Notes: generated by a model not told the origin, from the letters alone. Shown: positions 36,501 to 45,624, counted from the stretch's first letter. The stretch is DNA of 64,000 nt from Sternotherus odoratus (GCA_032164245.1 JAVMKO010000003.1:135397259-135461258), one strand, 5' to 3'. Translations and numbers: made by a program.

Positions 36501-39500
36501 CCTAAACCCTCATCTTCCCAAGTAAAAATCTCAGAAATGGAGTCAGTGCAGTTTTCAGAGCTCATGTAATGTTTCCTCTGACATTTCACAAATGTGTTCT
36601 GGAATGTTAGTTTGAATTGTCAGAGAAGCTAGAGGATGTGAATAAAAATAAACTATAATTGTATATTTCAACATTCTTATACTGGTGGACTTACTTTCAG
36701 CAACTACACTAGTTCAAAAGCATGGCCACCTATTGTTTTCAAAAGTAATAATTGGGAGAACAGCACCCAGAAAAATGTGGATTAGGATAACTATGCAAAG
36801 GGCAAAAAATCATCTTTCATTTAAAAGTGAAAGAAAAAGATAACCACAGATGGGAAAGGATTAGAATTATGTATTATAAAGGACAATTTCTATATGGGGC
36901 AACTGATGCACATTTTTCTAAACCAAGGAGTTGAGGTTAAGGAAATATCAAGACTGGCTACAAGGCAAGTTCCATCTCTCCTCATTAAACAATACTTTTG
37001 ACATCTGTTTACTTTTGGATATAACCAGCACTCTTTGTTTTATAGTGATGCAGCAAAGCCATAGAATTTGGGCCCAGCTGCAGAAATCAGTTTATAAGTG
37101 GCAGCACTATCCAGCTGCTCAAATTCTCATATTTTTTTCCCCTTTGGGAGATGCTGCTTTATAAATATTAATAAGTATCCTTCTTGGGAAACAAAGAACT
37201 GTGGTAATGAATAGGAGATAGTTCAAACTGGATAGAACAGGAAAAGTTTTAATTATTTTAAAAACTCTTCTCCCCAAGAATTCCATATTGGACAGGCATG
37301 GAGACAGGTACTTCCTTTCTCTTTTTAGACTCATAACTATGTTTTTAAAAAGAAAAAGTCTAAAAGCATTTAAAGGTTTAATGTGAAAACTCCTAGTTAG
37401 ACCCAAAAGTTTACTTAAAAATCAAGAGGATGGCTTCCAGTTTAGACTGGCATGAAAGGACATATGGTTGGTGTCAGGAGGAAGGAAGAATACAGTAATT
37501 ACTGTAGGTGGAAGAGCTAATCAAGATGAAGCATTTATCTGAAGGTCTGGCCTACATTACAAATTTAGGTTGATTTAACTACATCATTCAGGGCTGTGAA
37601 AAATTTCACTCCCCGTGCAATGTAATTAAGCCATCCTCAGTCATGGTTGATGGAGGAATTCTTTAATCAATTACAGGCATGTCGCGCCTTACGCGAGGGT
37701 TCTGTTCTGCGGACCCCGCATATAGCCAAAATCGCGTATAGTCAAACACTCAATGTTTGACTATACGCGATCCCTGCCACCGGCTACACCCTGGCCCCAG
37801 CGGCGGGCGGGCTGCTGGCTGCGGCCCCGGTCCCTGCCGCAGGCTGGCTGCCGGCTGCACCCCGGCCCTAGTGGTGGGCGGGCTGCCAGCTACAGCCCCA
37901 GCCTGGCTCCTACCCTGGCCCCGGCGGCATGTGGGCTGCCAGCCCCAACCCCTGCCGTGGACTGCCGGGTTGCCTGCTCCAGTCCCAGCCCCTGCGGCGG
38001 GTGGGCTGCCGCTCCGACAGCTCGGTTGTGGGTTTTTGTGTTTTTGTTTTGGTGTGGCCAGCCGCGTAAAGTTAAATTCACGTATGTTAAATACGTGTAA
38101 AATGCGACTGGCCTGTAGTTACTGCCTCTTGCTGAGATGGATTTTCTTCAGTAATGGAATAGACCCTTCCGTCTACACTACAGCAATACAGCTGTGCTGC
38201 TGTGGTATTCCTAGTGTAGGCTGACCCTAAATCTCTTTGAAAGTCAATGGGATAGGATCCTAAAGTGTTAAATCACTTGAAAATCGGACTTAGGCCATGT
38301 CTACACTACCACTTATGCCAGCAAAATGTAGGTCACTCAGGGGTGTGAAAAAACAGACCCCTGGTTGACGTAAGTTTTTTACTAGGAAAAGCACTTGTGT
38401 GCACAGTGCTATGTCAGCGGGAGACCTCTCCCCCGCTGGCATAGAGCAGCTACACGAGCAATCTTAGAGCAGTGCAGCTGTGCCACCCACTGTAAGTTTG
38501 CTACTGTAGACATGGCCTTAGACTCCTTTGAAAATTGTACCTTAGATCTGCTCCAAGAAGTTAACAAGATGCAAAACATAAGAATGTTACTTAGTACATG
38601 CGCGGGGGGGGGGGGGTGTCTTAAAAATAAAGACTCTGTTTATGCAGCTTATTTGTTTTGCCATATTAACTAAATAAGTGTGTTTTATTAATGACTACGT
38701 TTTTTACTTACTAGCAATAATGAAGTAAAATAGTTCTGTGTAATTCTGTTTAGGTTTCCTTCAAAATTACAACACCACTTTAGATTATCTTCGGTCTATT
38801 CTCATTACTTACCTGAAAGTGGGATTCCAGAAGTAACAACTTGTCACTCCAGAAGTGCTGTCACTGTGGATTACATTTTCTATTCTGCAGCAAAGGATGA
38901 TAGTGCTGCTCAGCCAGGTAAAGAAGCTGAATTCAAGTACTAAAGTTCTCTTTAAAAATAGCTCTCTGCTGAAGGATAAAGCTCAGAACCTAGCCTGAAA
39001 GGAGGCATTTTGGTAAATTTCACAGATCTCAAGTGCACAAAAGATAATAACCTCAGTGATTTACAAGTGCCCAAACATTTTGAACATCTGAACTGTTCCC
39101 TCACAGATTAAGGCTACAGTCTTGGCTCTTCCTGTCCTTTTATTTTCTCCCTTCCTGTTTGATGTTAGCTTGTTGCTTGCTGGAATCACTGTAGTATGTA
39201 AGGGATGTCCTCTGTAGAACACTGCAGTGGCCTGCACAGTTTCTTTTACCAAAGACTTTGACACTTATGTGGTCTTCATTGTCTCCTTGACTATAAGATT
39301 CAAGGAGTTGAGGACTCCTAATGAGCATTAATTAAAGACATGAACACCAAGGTAATATCACTGTCATTCAGTAGCCTATGTGAGCTTAGTGACCAGTGAT
39401 CTGACTGGTTCACATTTTCAAGACTATGATGAACAGAATTCAGATGCATTAGAGATGATCTATGACAACTACTGCATGAGTGGTCATGTTTGAAATTGCC

Positions 39501-40673
39501 TTGGAGCAGCATTAGTGTTTGTCTCAAGAGATGACCTATGTGGTTTTGAGATCTCTTGGTATGGGATGAAGAATCATACTGGAGCAGCGTATTTGTGTGT
39601 GTGTGTACCTGTGCCACATTTTTGTGGTTGCAGTTGCAGCTAAAACTCACCAGATGGTGCAAGGAAAACATAACACGTCTGAGTGGGTACCCATTCTTGG
39701 CTTTTAAATGTTACCAATGAAGCAGTGTACCACTTACTGTATTTGTGGTCTCATTGTGGATTCCCTGAGAGACAAATTTCTATGTTTTACAATTGGCCAT
39801 CTGCTTTGCTTCATCCTACATCATCATACAGGATAATGAGCCTTTTATATTGCTTGAAATCGTTTGTTTCACAAGACCATGATACAGTTCAGACTGGCCA
39901 GCTCAATCATTCTAGGGATATATCCCAGAACAGGGAGACCTGGGTTCCATTCCTACCTTAAGCACAGTCTTCCGGTGTGGCCTTTTCAAATTGCTTAACC
40001 ATCTGTGCTTCAGTTTTCTATACACTACCAGATGTAAAAGGAAAAATGCAAGAAAATTAATCTAGCTTCAAGGACTTGGTTTTGCAATGTGCTGAAAACA
40101 TCTGCAAGGTGCCATGTGCCTCAACTGCCCGTGACTTCAGTGTGAGTTATGGATGCTCAGCACCTTGCAAGACTAAGCCCTAAACGTATAGAGTGTATAT
40201 AATATATTATGGTAGTGCCTTTGCACGCCCTAATTAAGGTTGTTTTCAGTTTTGCTCTGAAAACGGGAGTTCAAGCTCTTTGTTTTATATGAAAACGTAG
40301 TTTGCCCAGCCGACATAGTGTATTTAATCAGCTGTGAAGTGATATTGTCAAATTTGTGTATAGCATCATTGTTACCAAAGCATTGTATTAAGACATCGCA
40401 AGTCACTCCTCCCGGGTTGGAGTCCTCCTTCCCTGTATAAGGTGGGTGTAGGTGTGTATGATTTGGCTTACAACTATGTGTTTTCAGCACATATCTTTCT
40501 CCTTTTCTTTTTATGTAGGAGCCGAAGATACTTTTGATGGTGGTCTGAAACTTCTTGGTAGATTGTCACTTTTAACAGAGCAAGATCTGTGGGCAGTTAA
40601 TGGTCTTCCCAATGAACACAGCTCTTCTGATCATCTGTCCTTACTAGCTCAGTTCAGGCTTATTGAACAATAA
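21503..40673 (+). CDS. ANGEL2: ANGEL2, complete coding region (9 exons), EEP-fold RNA 2',3'-cyclic phosphatase
   Basis: Coding exons: 21503-21564, 24701-25242 (or 25128), 27084-27337, 29102-29171, 32063-32484, 35182-35308, 36172-36232, 38754-38917, 40519-40673. All introns are GT-AG and phases agree. The product is 618 aa with the long exon 2 or 580 aa with the short one; the human protein is about 544 aa. The excess over human in the short form is accounted for by a 9-residue repeat. EEP-family residues are present (long-form numbering): N245 in MSYNILSQ, E292 in CLQEVQED, D423/N425 in CGDFNSVPGS, D552 in VDYIFYS and D605/H606 in SSDHLSLL. ANGEL2 belongs to the CCR4 group and is reported to remove 2',3'-cyclic phosphates from RNA 3' ends, affecting tRNA splicing and XBP1 processing. 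No break or missing catalytic residue was seen. Confidence 0.95.
22963..23561 (+). mobile_element. Non-autonomous hAT-like element with perfect 8-bp target duplication
   Basis: CAGACGTGGGCAAACTACGG at the left pairs with the complement of AGTTTGCCCACCCCTG at the right. CACTAGAC flanks both sides exactly (22955-22962 and 23562-23569). The interior is extremely GC-rich, with a G15 run near 23290, and gives spurious ORFs in every frame. Related copies are at 60272-60947 and around 47990-48375. Confidence 0.85.
23660..23900 (+). mobile_element. MIR-like SINE fragments
   Basis: CCATTTTACAGGTGGAGAAA, followed further on by GAAATCTGGATTCTCATTCT and TGAGCCTCAGTTTCTCCATC, are MIR core and flank words. 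Two opposed fragments may be present. Confidence 0.5.
24701..25242 (+). CDS. ANGEL2: ANGEL2 coding exon 2 (repeat-bearing N-terminal region)
   Basis: The acceptor TTTTGTAG precedes ACACCCCATG. The exon encodes PRHMQRLGRDW and later NWRPP, both recognisable in human ANGEL2, then five perfect copies of WRPPHFFGP, then GDEPSSKRRRHSG. Two in-frame phase-1 donors are available: after 25128 (GTCAGA), which gives the junction seen in human, or after 25242 (GTAAAA), which adds 38 mostly polar codons. The longer end is given here because the added frame is open and its donor looks stronger. Confidence 0.85.
24867..25001 (+). repeat. Coding minisatellite, 27 bp x 5, in ANGEL2 exon 2
   Basis: Five back-to-back identical 27-bp units each encode WRPPHFFGP, and a sixth partial unit (TGGAGACCGCCTCA) follows and runs into the unique sequence YWNWQPDN. 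The period is a multiple of three, so the reading frame is kept, and the repeat appears open in several frames on both strands. Human ANGEL2 has a single WRPP unit here. Confidence 0.97.
25243..27083 (+). other. ANGEL2 intron 2
   Basis: A hAT-like end (CAGCGGTTCTGAAACTCTTT) begins at 25678. A TTA-flanked DNA-transposon right end (ACTAGACAAGCCC, 26571-26583) closes a repeat whose left end I could not place. Positions 26000-26560 carry repeated ATGCACTG/TGCATC words. Nothing coding is seen after exon 2. Confidence 0.55.
25678..25960 (+). mobile_element. hAT-like element fragment
   Basis: CAGCGGTTCTGAAACTCTTT followed by TGCTGCAACCCC resembles Charlie-type termini and subterminal sequence. No right end was found. 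Confidence 0.45.
27084..27337 (+). CDS. ANGEL2: ANGEL2 coding exon 3 (start of EEP domain)
   Basis: The exon runs from a TTTTAACAG acceptor to a GTAAGT donor. It encodes MIKRHWEY, then KFDFTVMSYNILSQNLLEDN, containing the EEP motif Asn, and ends REIKQLDAD in phase 0. Confidence 0.95.
27690..27945 (+). pseudogene. L2-clade LINE reverse transcriptase relic
   Basis: Conceptual reading gives FGNLFFSFNILSLVDLICKC, then YTDDLQICLSM and VLSWMSSCLLK. This is the order of RT motif B', the YADD active-site box (here YTDD) and the following helix in L2/CR1-clade elements. In-frame stops upstream show it is dead. Confidence 0.7.
27946..28131 (-). mobile_element. GGGCCCTACCAAATT-family DNA transposon fragment, reversed
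   Basis: GTGAATTTGGTAGGGCCCTG at the right is the family 5' terminus in reverse. Interior blocks (CAGATTTCACAG, AAAAGCACACAAAAGAC, ATACTCTAGGGTAAAAG) match the copies at 15894 and 19768. Confidence 0.65.
28186..28322. mobile_element. MITE with CCSTGTTTCCCCGAAA ends and TA target duplication
   Basis: CCGTGTTTCCCCGAAAATAA and the complement of TTTCGGGGAAACAGGG form terminal repeats of about 23 bp. TA flanks each side (28184-28185 and 28323-28324). A short (ATTAC)4 tract lies inside. TA duplication suggests the Tc1/mariner superfamily. Confidence 0.75.
28380..28560 (+). pseudogene. LINE ORF2 C-terminal relic (L2/CR1 clade)
   Basis: Two overlapping frames give GLPVALQ and FKVQVVLLVTTFRAMDVYEL, resembling the conserved LHWLPV...FKxLLLTFKALxG block near the end of L2 ORF2. 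A frameshift separates them. It may be the continuation of the relic at 27690, split by later insertions. Confidence 0.5.
29102..29171 (+). CDS. ANGEL2: ANGEL2 coding exon 4 (catalytic Glu)
   Basis: This 70-nt exon encodes VLCLQEVQEDHFGMEIKPSL plus ESL. The Glu in CLQEVQ is the metal-binding glutamate of the EEP family. Acceptor CTTTTAG and donor GTATGA flank it. Confidence 0.94.
30115..30821 (-). mobile_element. Solo LTR, copy 1 of a three-copy family
   Basis: The segment aligns by eye over its length with 41434-42174 and, reversed, with 55570-56324 (shared CTCACCCCTGCAGCGCCTCC and CCCAGGGAACCCCC blocks). Orientation is set by a TATA-like GATAAAAGG on the minus strand near 30663-30657. CACAG and CGCAG flank it as an imperfect 5-bp duplication. 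No internal viral genes remain. Confidence 0.65.
31327..31611. mobile_element. PIF/Harbinger-like MITE with TTA target duplication
   Basis: GGGCTTGTCTTCACTTCAGC at the left pairs imperfectly with the complement of GTGGAGACCAGCCC. TTA lies on both sides (31324-31326 and 31612-31614). The interior includes internal inverted blocks (GTCGACTCC / GGAGTCGAC) and CpG-rich sequence. Confidence 0.7.
32063..32484 (+). CDS. ANGEL2: ANGEL2 coding exon 5 (core EEP domain)
   Basis: The largest core exon begins GYHCEYKMRTGRKPDGCA and contains NTHLLYNPRRGD and CGDFNSVPGSPLYSF, the strongest EEP/CCR4 signatures. It ends LPIGK at a GTAAGT donor in phase 0. Confidence 0.96.
33247..33504. mobile_element. MITE (TCTTCTCTTCAC / GTGTAGATCTGGCC ends)
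   Basis: TTAGGTCTTCTCTTCACG and the complement of AGTGTAGATCTGGCCC are imperfect terminal repeats of the same type as 31327 and 38294. The interior contains an inverted GGAGAAGCTCTCCCATTG word. No clear target duplication is seen. Confidence 0.6.
33505..33575 (-). mobile_element. hAT-like end fragment, reversed
   Basis: GGGGTCCCGACCCCCAGTCT then GAGAACACTAG is the reverse of the TTGGTTCTCAAACTGGGGGT terminus found complete at 42380. Confidence 0.55.
34502..34702 (+). mobile_element. Palindromic tRNA-derived SINE dimer (Cry-like) with 12-bp target duplication
   Basis: A SINE in plus orientation (GTAGCCGCGTTAGTCTGG head; CATAAGCTTTCGTGGGCT body) runs to about 34627 and is followed by an inverted copy of its body, ending at the complement of AGAAGTGACAAAGAG. 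TCTGGTTTCCTG occurs on both sides (34490-34501 and 34703-34714). The inverted arm lacks the roughly 25-nt promoter head. Confidence 0.9.
35182..35308 (+). CDS. ANGEL2: ANGEL2 coding exon 6
   Basis: The exon encodes VSGQEQFPRGQRILTIPIWP and ends in a Gln-rich EAQQQQQEENT stretch at a GTCAGT donor. The first half matches human VSGQEQSSRGQRILSIPIWP; the Gln run lies in a variable linker. Confidence 0.93.
35309..36171 (+). other. ANGEL2 intron 6
   Basis: The 863-bp intron is short and contains only one clear insertion, the Tigger-like element below. The rest is unique-looking AT-rich sequence. Confidence 0.75.
35763..36062. mobile_element. Tigger-like element with TA target duplication
   Basis: CAGTAGACTCTCAATTATCC and the complement of GGATAATCGAGAGTTGACTG are typical Tigger termini. 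TA flanks at 35761-35762 and 36063-36064. The 3' part carries a 16-bp unit CATCCTGGTTAATCCA in near-tandem (36006-36050). Confidence 0.85.
36172..36232 (+). CDS. ANGEL2: ANGEL2 coding exon 7 (61 nt)
   Basis: A short variable exon encoding GGEKTEAKLEHTEEIIIAAE sits between TTTTTGTAG and GTAAGT. Its final AEK joins exon 8 where human has TAEKL, which fixes the phase. Confidence 0.88.
37543..38228. mobile_element. MITE split by a later Tigger-like insertion
   Basis: The left part (AGGTCTGGCCTACATTAC, 37543-37673) and right part (ending CTAGTGTAGGCTGACCC, 38116-38228) form one element with imperfect inverted ends. It is interrupted by 37674-38115. The inner halves read continuously once the insertion and one TA are removed. 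Confidence 0.6.
37674..38115. mobile_element. GC-rich Tigger-like MITE with TA target duplication
   Basis: CAGGCATGTCGCGCCTTACG and the complement of AAATGCGACTGGCCTG are terminal repeats bordered by TA (37672-37673 and 38116-38117). The interior holds three diverged GC-rich repeats of a GGCTGCCGGCTGCACCC type and an inverted GTTTGACTATACGCGAT word. Confidence 0.7.
38294..38517. mobile_element. PIF/Harbinger-like MITE with TTA target duplication
   Basis: GGCCATGTCTACACTACC at the left and CTACTGTAGACATGGCC at the right are inverted. TTA lies at 38291-38293 and 38518-38520. The 224-bp interior is non-coding. Confidence 0.8.
38754..38917 (+). CDS. ANGEL2: ANGEL2 coding exon 8 (catalytic Asp)
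   Basis: The exon encodes HHFRLSSVYSHYLPESGIPE, VTTCHSRSAVTVDYIFYSA and a variable end. The Asp in TVDYIFYS is a conserved EEP residue. Confidence 0.95.
38918..40518 (+). other. ANGEL2 intron 8
   Basis: A MIR-like fragment lies at 39905-40060, and an ancient-repeat-like segment (GATGCTCAGCACCTTGCAAG) at 40080-40165. A short (GT)8 tract is at 39594-39610. No other feature is seen. Confidence 0.65.
39905..40060 (+). mobile_element. MIR-like SINE fragment
   Basis: GACCTGGGTTCCATTCCTAC and TTGCTTAACCATCTGTGCTT followed by CAGTTTTCTA correspond to MIR core words in one orientation. Confidence 0.55.
40519..40673 (+). CDS. ANGEL2: ANGEL2 coding exon 9 and stop
   Basis: The terminal exon encodes LKLLGRLSLLTEQDLW, AVNGLPNEHSSSDHLSLLAQ and FRLIEQ, then TAA at 40671-40673. 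SSDH supplies the last catalytic Asp-His pair. The C-terminus is one residue longer than the human ending I recall. Confidence 0.95.
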
Positions 40674-41433
40674 TTCCCAAATTATTTTTATATCTGCACT
40701 TTCATTCAACTTCTCTTCTTCCTGTAATTTTTTTTAATTCAAGGACTGTCAGACTGGTTAAAGTAAGTTCTCCTGCATGCTGAATTTTTAGTGTTGTGTA
40801 AAGTAGAGTTTTTAAAGAGATTTCTTTGTAAAGTTGCTTACATGACTTTGTGGAATCATTAAGACAAAAAGAAATGAGTTTACATTAGCTTCCTCTTTTT
40901 GATAATGGAAAATGTCTGTGCCATGGTCTGAAAATGGCATTATTTTTAAAAAAATATAATGTTTTTATTGTAAATCATAGTAAAATGGGTGATGGTTCTT
41001 AAGTACAGCGTACGTGTCTCAATTCTTCAAGCAAAAGATTGTGTTAGTAACAAGCTTCATAATGAACTCAAAGTAGATTTCTATGTACTTTCAAGTCTGC
41101 TCTATTTCAAGTTGCTTTTGTTGCCTTCCCCCAGAATCTAAATATTGGGCATAATCTTGGAGTCCCTCAGCAGGAATTTAGCTAGTGCTGGGGCAGCAGT
41201 CTGGAGCCTATTCTTGCAGTATGGTAATTAGTTATTGTGTAATGGTTGATCTTACAAGAGTACAACATGTTTTGCTGATGTGTAGAAGCTTTAAAAAGTA
41301 TCTGAAATGAAACCAAGTAGGTAAGTGGTGATATCGGAACACAAAGCGGTACAGCACAGGTAGAGCTGAAGGAGCTTTCATGTGGGTTTTTTTGTTTGTC
41401 TTTTTTAAACACACACTTATCTAGGAGTCAGAC

Positions 41434-42174
41434 TGTGTGGCAGATTGGTGACTCACCCCTACGGCACCTCTTGCTGGTACATCCAGGGAATTCGCTCTTT
41501 CCAGCGTCTGGAACGCCCTCGGCAGGATGTAGTCCCACTTGGACTGGCCCAGTGTCACTCCCTGACCCCAGTGCCTTCTTCCCTCGGATGCTGCACCCCT
41601 GCAGTACCCCCACAGGTCTTAGAGTCTCCCCTCCCCAGGGAACCCCCAACCCTCTAAGCCCCACCTTGCCTCTGTCTAGGCTCCTGCCAGTCATCATCAA
41701 GCTCCTTGGGGCAGACTGCAGTGTAAAAGCCAGTCATCACAGGGAAGGAGGGTTTGGCCTGCTGCCTCTGTAGCCATGGACCGCCCCCTGCAACCCCAGT
41801 ACCCTTTGTTGGGCCGTCCCTAGGCCCTTCAGACTGGGGGTTTCCAGGCCGGAGCTCCCCCAGCTCCTCTTGCCTTGCCCCAGCCCCTCTTGCCTTGCCC
41901 CAGCCCTGCTTCACTCTAGGTACCCTGTCAAGTTCCCCAGCAGCCAGGCCTGTCTCCCTCCACAGACAGGAGACACTAGCTCCCAGGCCCTTGCCTCTCA
42001 ACATTTTTATAAGGGTCTGCTAGTCTGTTTGGGGTGTGGCCGGCCAGCTGAACCTCCTTTCCCAATCGGCCCAGATTTTCCCTAATCAGCCTGGGAGCTG
42101 CTTGCCCCCAGCCACAGCCCTTCCCAGGGCCATTTTAACCCACTTTGTGCTGGAGTGGGGCAGCCCCCTCACTA
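41434..42174 (-). mobile_element. Solo LTR, copy 2 of the three-copy family
   Basis: It shares the ACTCACCCCTACGGCACCTC end block and interior order with copy 1. A minus-strand TATAAAA lies at 42011-42005. CAGAC flanks both sides exactly (41429-41433 and 42175-42179), a 5-bp duplication. It lies about 760 bp past the ANGEL2 stop, in convergent orientation to that gene. A perfect TCTTGCCTTGCCCCAGCCC direct repeat lies near 41867-41907. Confidence 0.75.
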
Positions 42175-42379
42175 CAGACCTTTTGTTGTTTCCGAAGTAT
42201 TTACGTAGAGGAGGCTGATTTTTCATGTGTTCATCATTGAAATATTGTAACATTATTACAGCTCCAGAATATTCAGCATTTAAAGATTCCCTCATGTTCA
42301 GTTTCGTAATACACCATGACACAGCATACCCTGCAAAACTCCTAGGATTTACAGCTTAAACCTTAATGTGCTACTACCT

Positions 42380-43098
42380 CATTGGTTCTCAAACTGGGGG
42401 TTCCGACCCCTCTGGGGATCGTGGCCCGCTTTTGTGGGGGTCCCGAGCCCCGGGGCAGTGGGGCCGCGAGCCCCGGGGCGGCTGAGCCTGAGCTGCAACC
42501 CTGGGGCGGCGGGGCTGAGAGCCCTGAGGTCGTACCCCAGGCAGAGTGGCACGGCGAGCCTCGACCCCGGGCGGCACAGCGGCGGGGCTGAGAGCCCTGA
42601 GCCCCGGGCAGATCGGCAGGGAGCCCCGATCCTGGGATGGCAGGTTGGCCGTGCTGCGAGCCCCAACCCCAGCACAGCGGTGGGGCTGCGAGCCAGGAGC
42701 CCAACCCCCAGGCTCCAGCGCCCGCAGGCGGCTGTGAGCCTGAGGCCCAAGATTGCTGTAAGTAATCCCTGACCCCAAACCCTGCTGGGCTGAGAGCCCC
42801 TGCACTCCCCAACCCTGATCTCTATACCAGGCTGTGAACCCTGACCCCCAATTGTTTCAGGTCATTAATTACTGTCAAGTATTAAGTTATTTTTAAGTAA
42901 ATCTTTATTTTTTCTAAAAATATGTTTCACTCTTGGTTGAAAAGCAGTGACAAAATTCATTTTAAGCAATAGGGTTTAAATCTAGTGTTTAACAGTGTTA
43001 AATATCAAAAGTGTGTTTTTAATTTCTAATGGGGGGGTCGCACTGAGAGGCTTGGTGTTCAAAAGGGGTCGCCCATACAAAAAGTTTGAGAACCAGTG
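42380..43098 (+). mobile_element. hAT-like element, both ends and 8-bp duplication present
   Basis: CATTGGTTCTCAAACTGGGG and the complement of AAAGTTTGAGAACCAGTG are Charlie-like inverted ends. TACTACCT (42372-42379) and TACTACAT (43099-43106) form a 7/8 target duplication. The interior is GC-rich for 400 bp and then AT-rich, without a transposase. Confidence 0.85.
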
Positions 43099-44822
43099 TA
43101 CTACATTGTCCTCTGCTCAGCCAAGAAGTTTGTTAAACAGCAATTCTTGTGACTTAACTCAATCACACACAGATCCATACATAATTTAACTAACAGAAGT
43201 ATAATTACTAAACAGTTGCTCTCACTAGTGTGCTGCTAGAAAAATGAACTTGATCATTATATTCCAATAAACAGCTGAATTCAGAAACATTTCTCTATGT
43301 TCAGTCCAATTTTATGTCCCATTTTCTGTATTTTAAACTTTAATTTTACTATTTTAATTACAGAATAACCATTTTTTAATTGTCACTTTATATTCGGAGA
43401 CGTAAGATAAACATTATTTCATCCACCAGAGGAATGTGGGGCTAATGACAGTCCAGTTGATTGAACTCATAATTCAGACTTAATGTTTTGGGGTGATTGG
43501 ATTTTTGGTTCAGCTTGAATGGCTTTCCTCTGATCTTTGCTAATTAGATTGTGATTTAAGGATCCATCTGCACAGTGAGCTAATCTGTCTGGCTCTATAG
43601 CCATTCATTCAGTTAATGCTGAAAAACAAATGCCAGCTATTGTCTAATACTAAACTTTTTTATATTGTAATAAGAGATGCTTCTTGGCATACTTGATTTT
43701 ATCTGGGTTAGGGTAAAGCCTCTAAGATCTGGGACCAGTAAATGCAGCTATGCTGCCAGGCAAATGACTTAAAGAGCTGTACCCAGAAACATTTTCAGCC
43801 TGTGGTATACTCAATATACATACTTGTCACCCCCAGCTCCCATACTTCTGTAATCCACACCAACCTCCTACTTCATACATGGGATTGTAAACCAGACAAA
43901 TTTAAATAGAAAATAGTTAAGAGAAATGTTCATGCTGAAACATTCCCCCTCCCTGCCCTGTAAAACATAATCTTGGTTTGGTAGAAAGAGTATTTTTTCT
44001 TCTGTCGAGGGGAACCCGGCCATGGAATGAAGTATGTACAGTGCTAGTTTGTATCTGGTCACAGTTTTGAAAGATGTTATTGCTTATTTACCAATTTAAC
44101 AAGCCAGACTCTTCAGAAAGTAAAAGCTTAGCTTAGTTTGATCTGACAGATAGCTATCTGGTGCTGCTAGAACTGCAGAGAACTTACATGCAGGCTGTTT
44201 CAAGGAAGGCTTGTTGCATCTTAACAGCCAATTAACCAAGGTGTTGAAGGAAGACACTTGCCTGCCTCAAGGACATTCCCCATTTCCCTCCTGCCCAAAT
44301 CTAAACCAACAAGTCCATTAATACGGTTCTGCTTCAGCAGCACATATTATTAGCAAAGAACCTGAATTACTTCCTTCTCTCTTCAAGAGACAACCCTTGT
44401 CTAGTCACGGTGCTTTAGGGGATAGAGCAGAGACTTTACTGTCAGGGCAAAGCAGCAGCTGTTAGGGAGGGATGTAGCATAAGTTACTGATGAAAGATGC
44501 TGAGTGAATGGTGTTTATTGTTCCACAGAGAGATTTCAAGATATGATACTGTCTTTTAGTTTCTTGGTAGGTGCCATCACTAGGGGAAACAAGAACCCAC
44601 CATATGATTCAGTGCTCAATGCTTAGGTTACTGTGTGCCAAAAATAGTCAGTGGCTGATTTAAAGATTTATGATTTTTTGAAATTTTGCATTAACCCCTC
44701 CTCCATCCTAGTGTTACTAGCCTACACTGACTGACTGAAAGAGGGTGACTGCTTTAGAAACACTTTCCCCACAATGACTATATAATTTAGTTCATACCAA
44801 TACATTAGTACAGGCAGTAAGA

Positions 44823-45396
44823 TGAGGCCCTGAGACATAAACCCTTGGTATCAGAGGCCCAGTATGAGGCCTGAAGTAATGGTCAAGACTGTGCTAACAT
44901 AAAGCAAAGCTGGGCTGTAAACCAAAGGCAGGTCCCTGCTCACAGAAGCTGGAAGAAGGGGGCTACTAGAAGTACATATTAATCACGAACAACAACATAT
45001 GCCAAGACGGCACCAGAACGCCTGGGTACGAACACATCCCCCACAGAAAACAAAGAACAGGCAGACCTAGCTTAAGACAGTATAAAAGGACAATATGATA
45101 AATAGACAATATGATGGATGAATAAGTTTGTTCAAACCAAACCTGTGAGAAAGGCAACCCCTTATAGAGGCTGCACCTCAATACATTTGCAAAAGTATAT
45201 AAGAACACACCCTGGAGGAGTGGTCTTTGTCCACCCTAGGGGGCAGTGGAGCATCCTGCCACTGCCTGAGCTGTGTCCATTGTCAGGGAGCACATATTCG
45301 TAGTATGTCCTGTAGAGTCTATAGGAAACTATTCTTGTGCTTCGATTGACAATAAACCTGGCCCGGGTTCTTTCGTACCTCACTAGAGTCTGGTCA
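44823..45396 (+). mobile_element. Endogenous retroviral LTR with possible primer-binding site
   Basis: The segment starts TGAGGCCCTGAGACATAAAC. It has a TATATAAG box at 45196-45203 and AATAAA at 45351-45356, and ends in CA at 45395-45396. One base later TGGGGGTTCTCTTGGAGT resembles a tRNA-Pro-type primer-binding site, so this may be a 5' LTR with a short leader rather than a solo LTR. No gag, pol or env reading is present. Confidence 0.65.
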
Positions 45397-45521
45397 TTGG
45401 GGGTTCTCTTGGAGTCTGCTGTGCCAGCGATCTGCAGAGCCAGGGCAGCACACAAGGAACACGCATGCAGCTGACTGTTATCATCATTGAACAAAAGCAG
45501 AGCACCACAAGAATAGCCACT

Positions 45522-45577
45522 GACAACGGTACATACCTGTACATTACCCTGACAATGGTACATACCTGTACATTAAC
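45522..45577. repeat. Two-copy 28-bp direct repeat
   Basis: TGACAACGGTACATACCTGT and TGACAATGGTACATACCTGT each continue with ACATTA; the units abut. Each contains a near-palindromic GTACATACCTGTAC. The pair lies just beyond the VASH2 poly(A) signal. Confidence 0.8.
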
Positions 45578-45624
45578 ACACAAGGCAAAAATCATAATAG
45601 GCTATAAAAAAAAGACCAAGACAT

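Larger units (their letters stand above)
36233..38753 (+). other. ANGEL2 intron 7
   Basis: The 3' half is a nest of DNA transposons (37543-38517). Positions 36240-37540 are AT-rich with no assignable element. Confidence 0.65.
40674..45604 (+). other. ANGEL2 3' UTR and ANGEL2-VASH2 convergent spacer
   Basis: The ANGEL2 3' UTR starts here. No AATAAA is visible in the first 700 bp; AATATA at 40953-40958, followed by a T-rich tract, is the best weak candidate for the poly(A) signal. The spacer then holds a solo LTR (41434-42174), a hAT-like element (42380-43098), about 1.7 kb of unassigned AT-rich sequence and an ERV LTR (44823-45396). Confidence 0.55.

Noticed and set aside
37753..38224. 115- and 155-codon ORFs rich in Pro/Ala
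   Set aside because: They lie in the GC-rich repeats of a Tigger-like MITE with TA target duplication.
42363..42812. Stacked ORFs up to 149 codons on both strands
   Set aside because: All lie in the GC-rich half of the hAT-like element 42380-43098 and are not protein-like.
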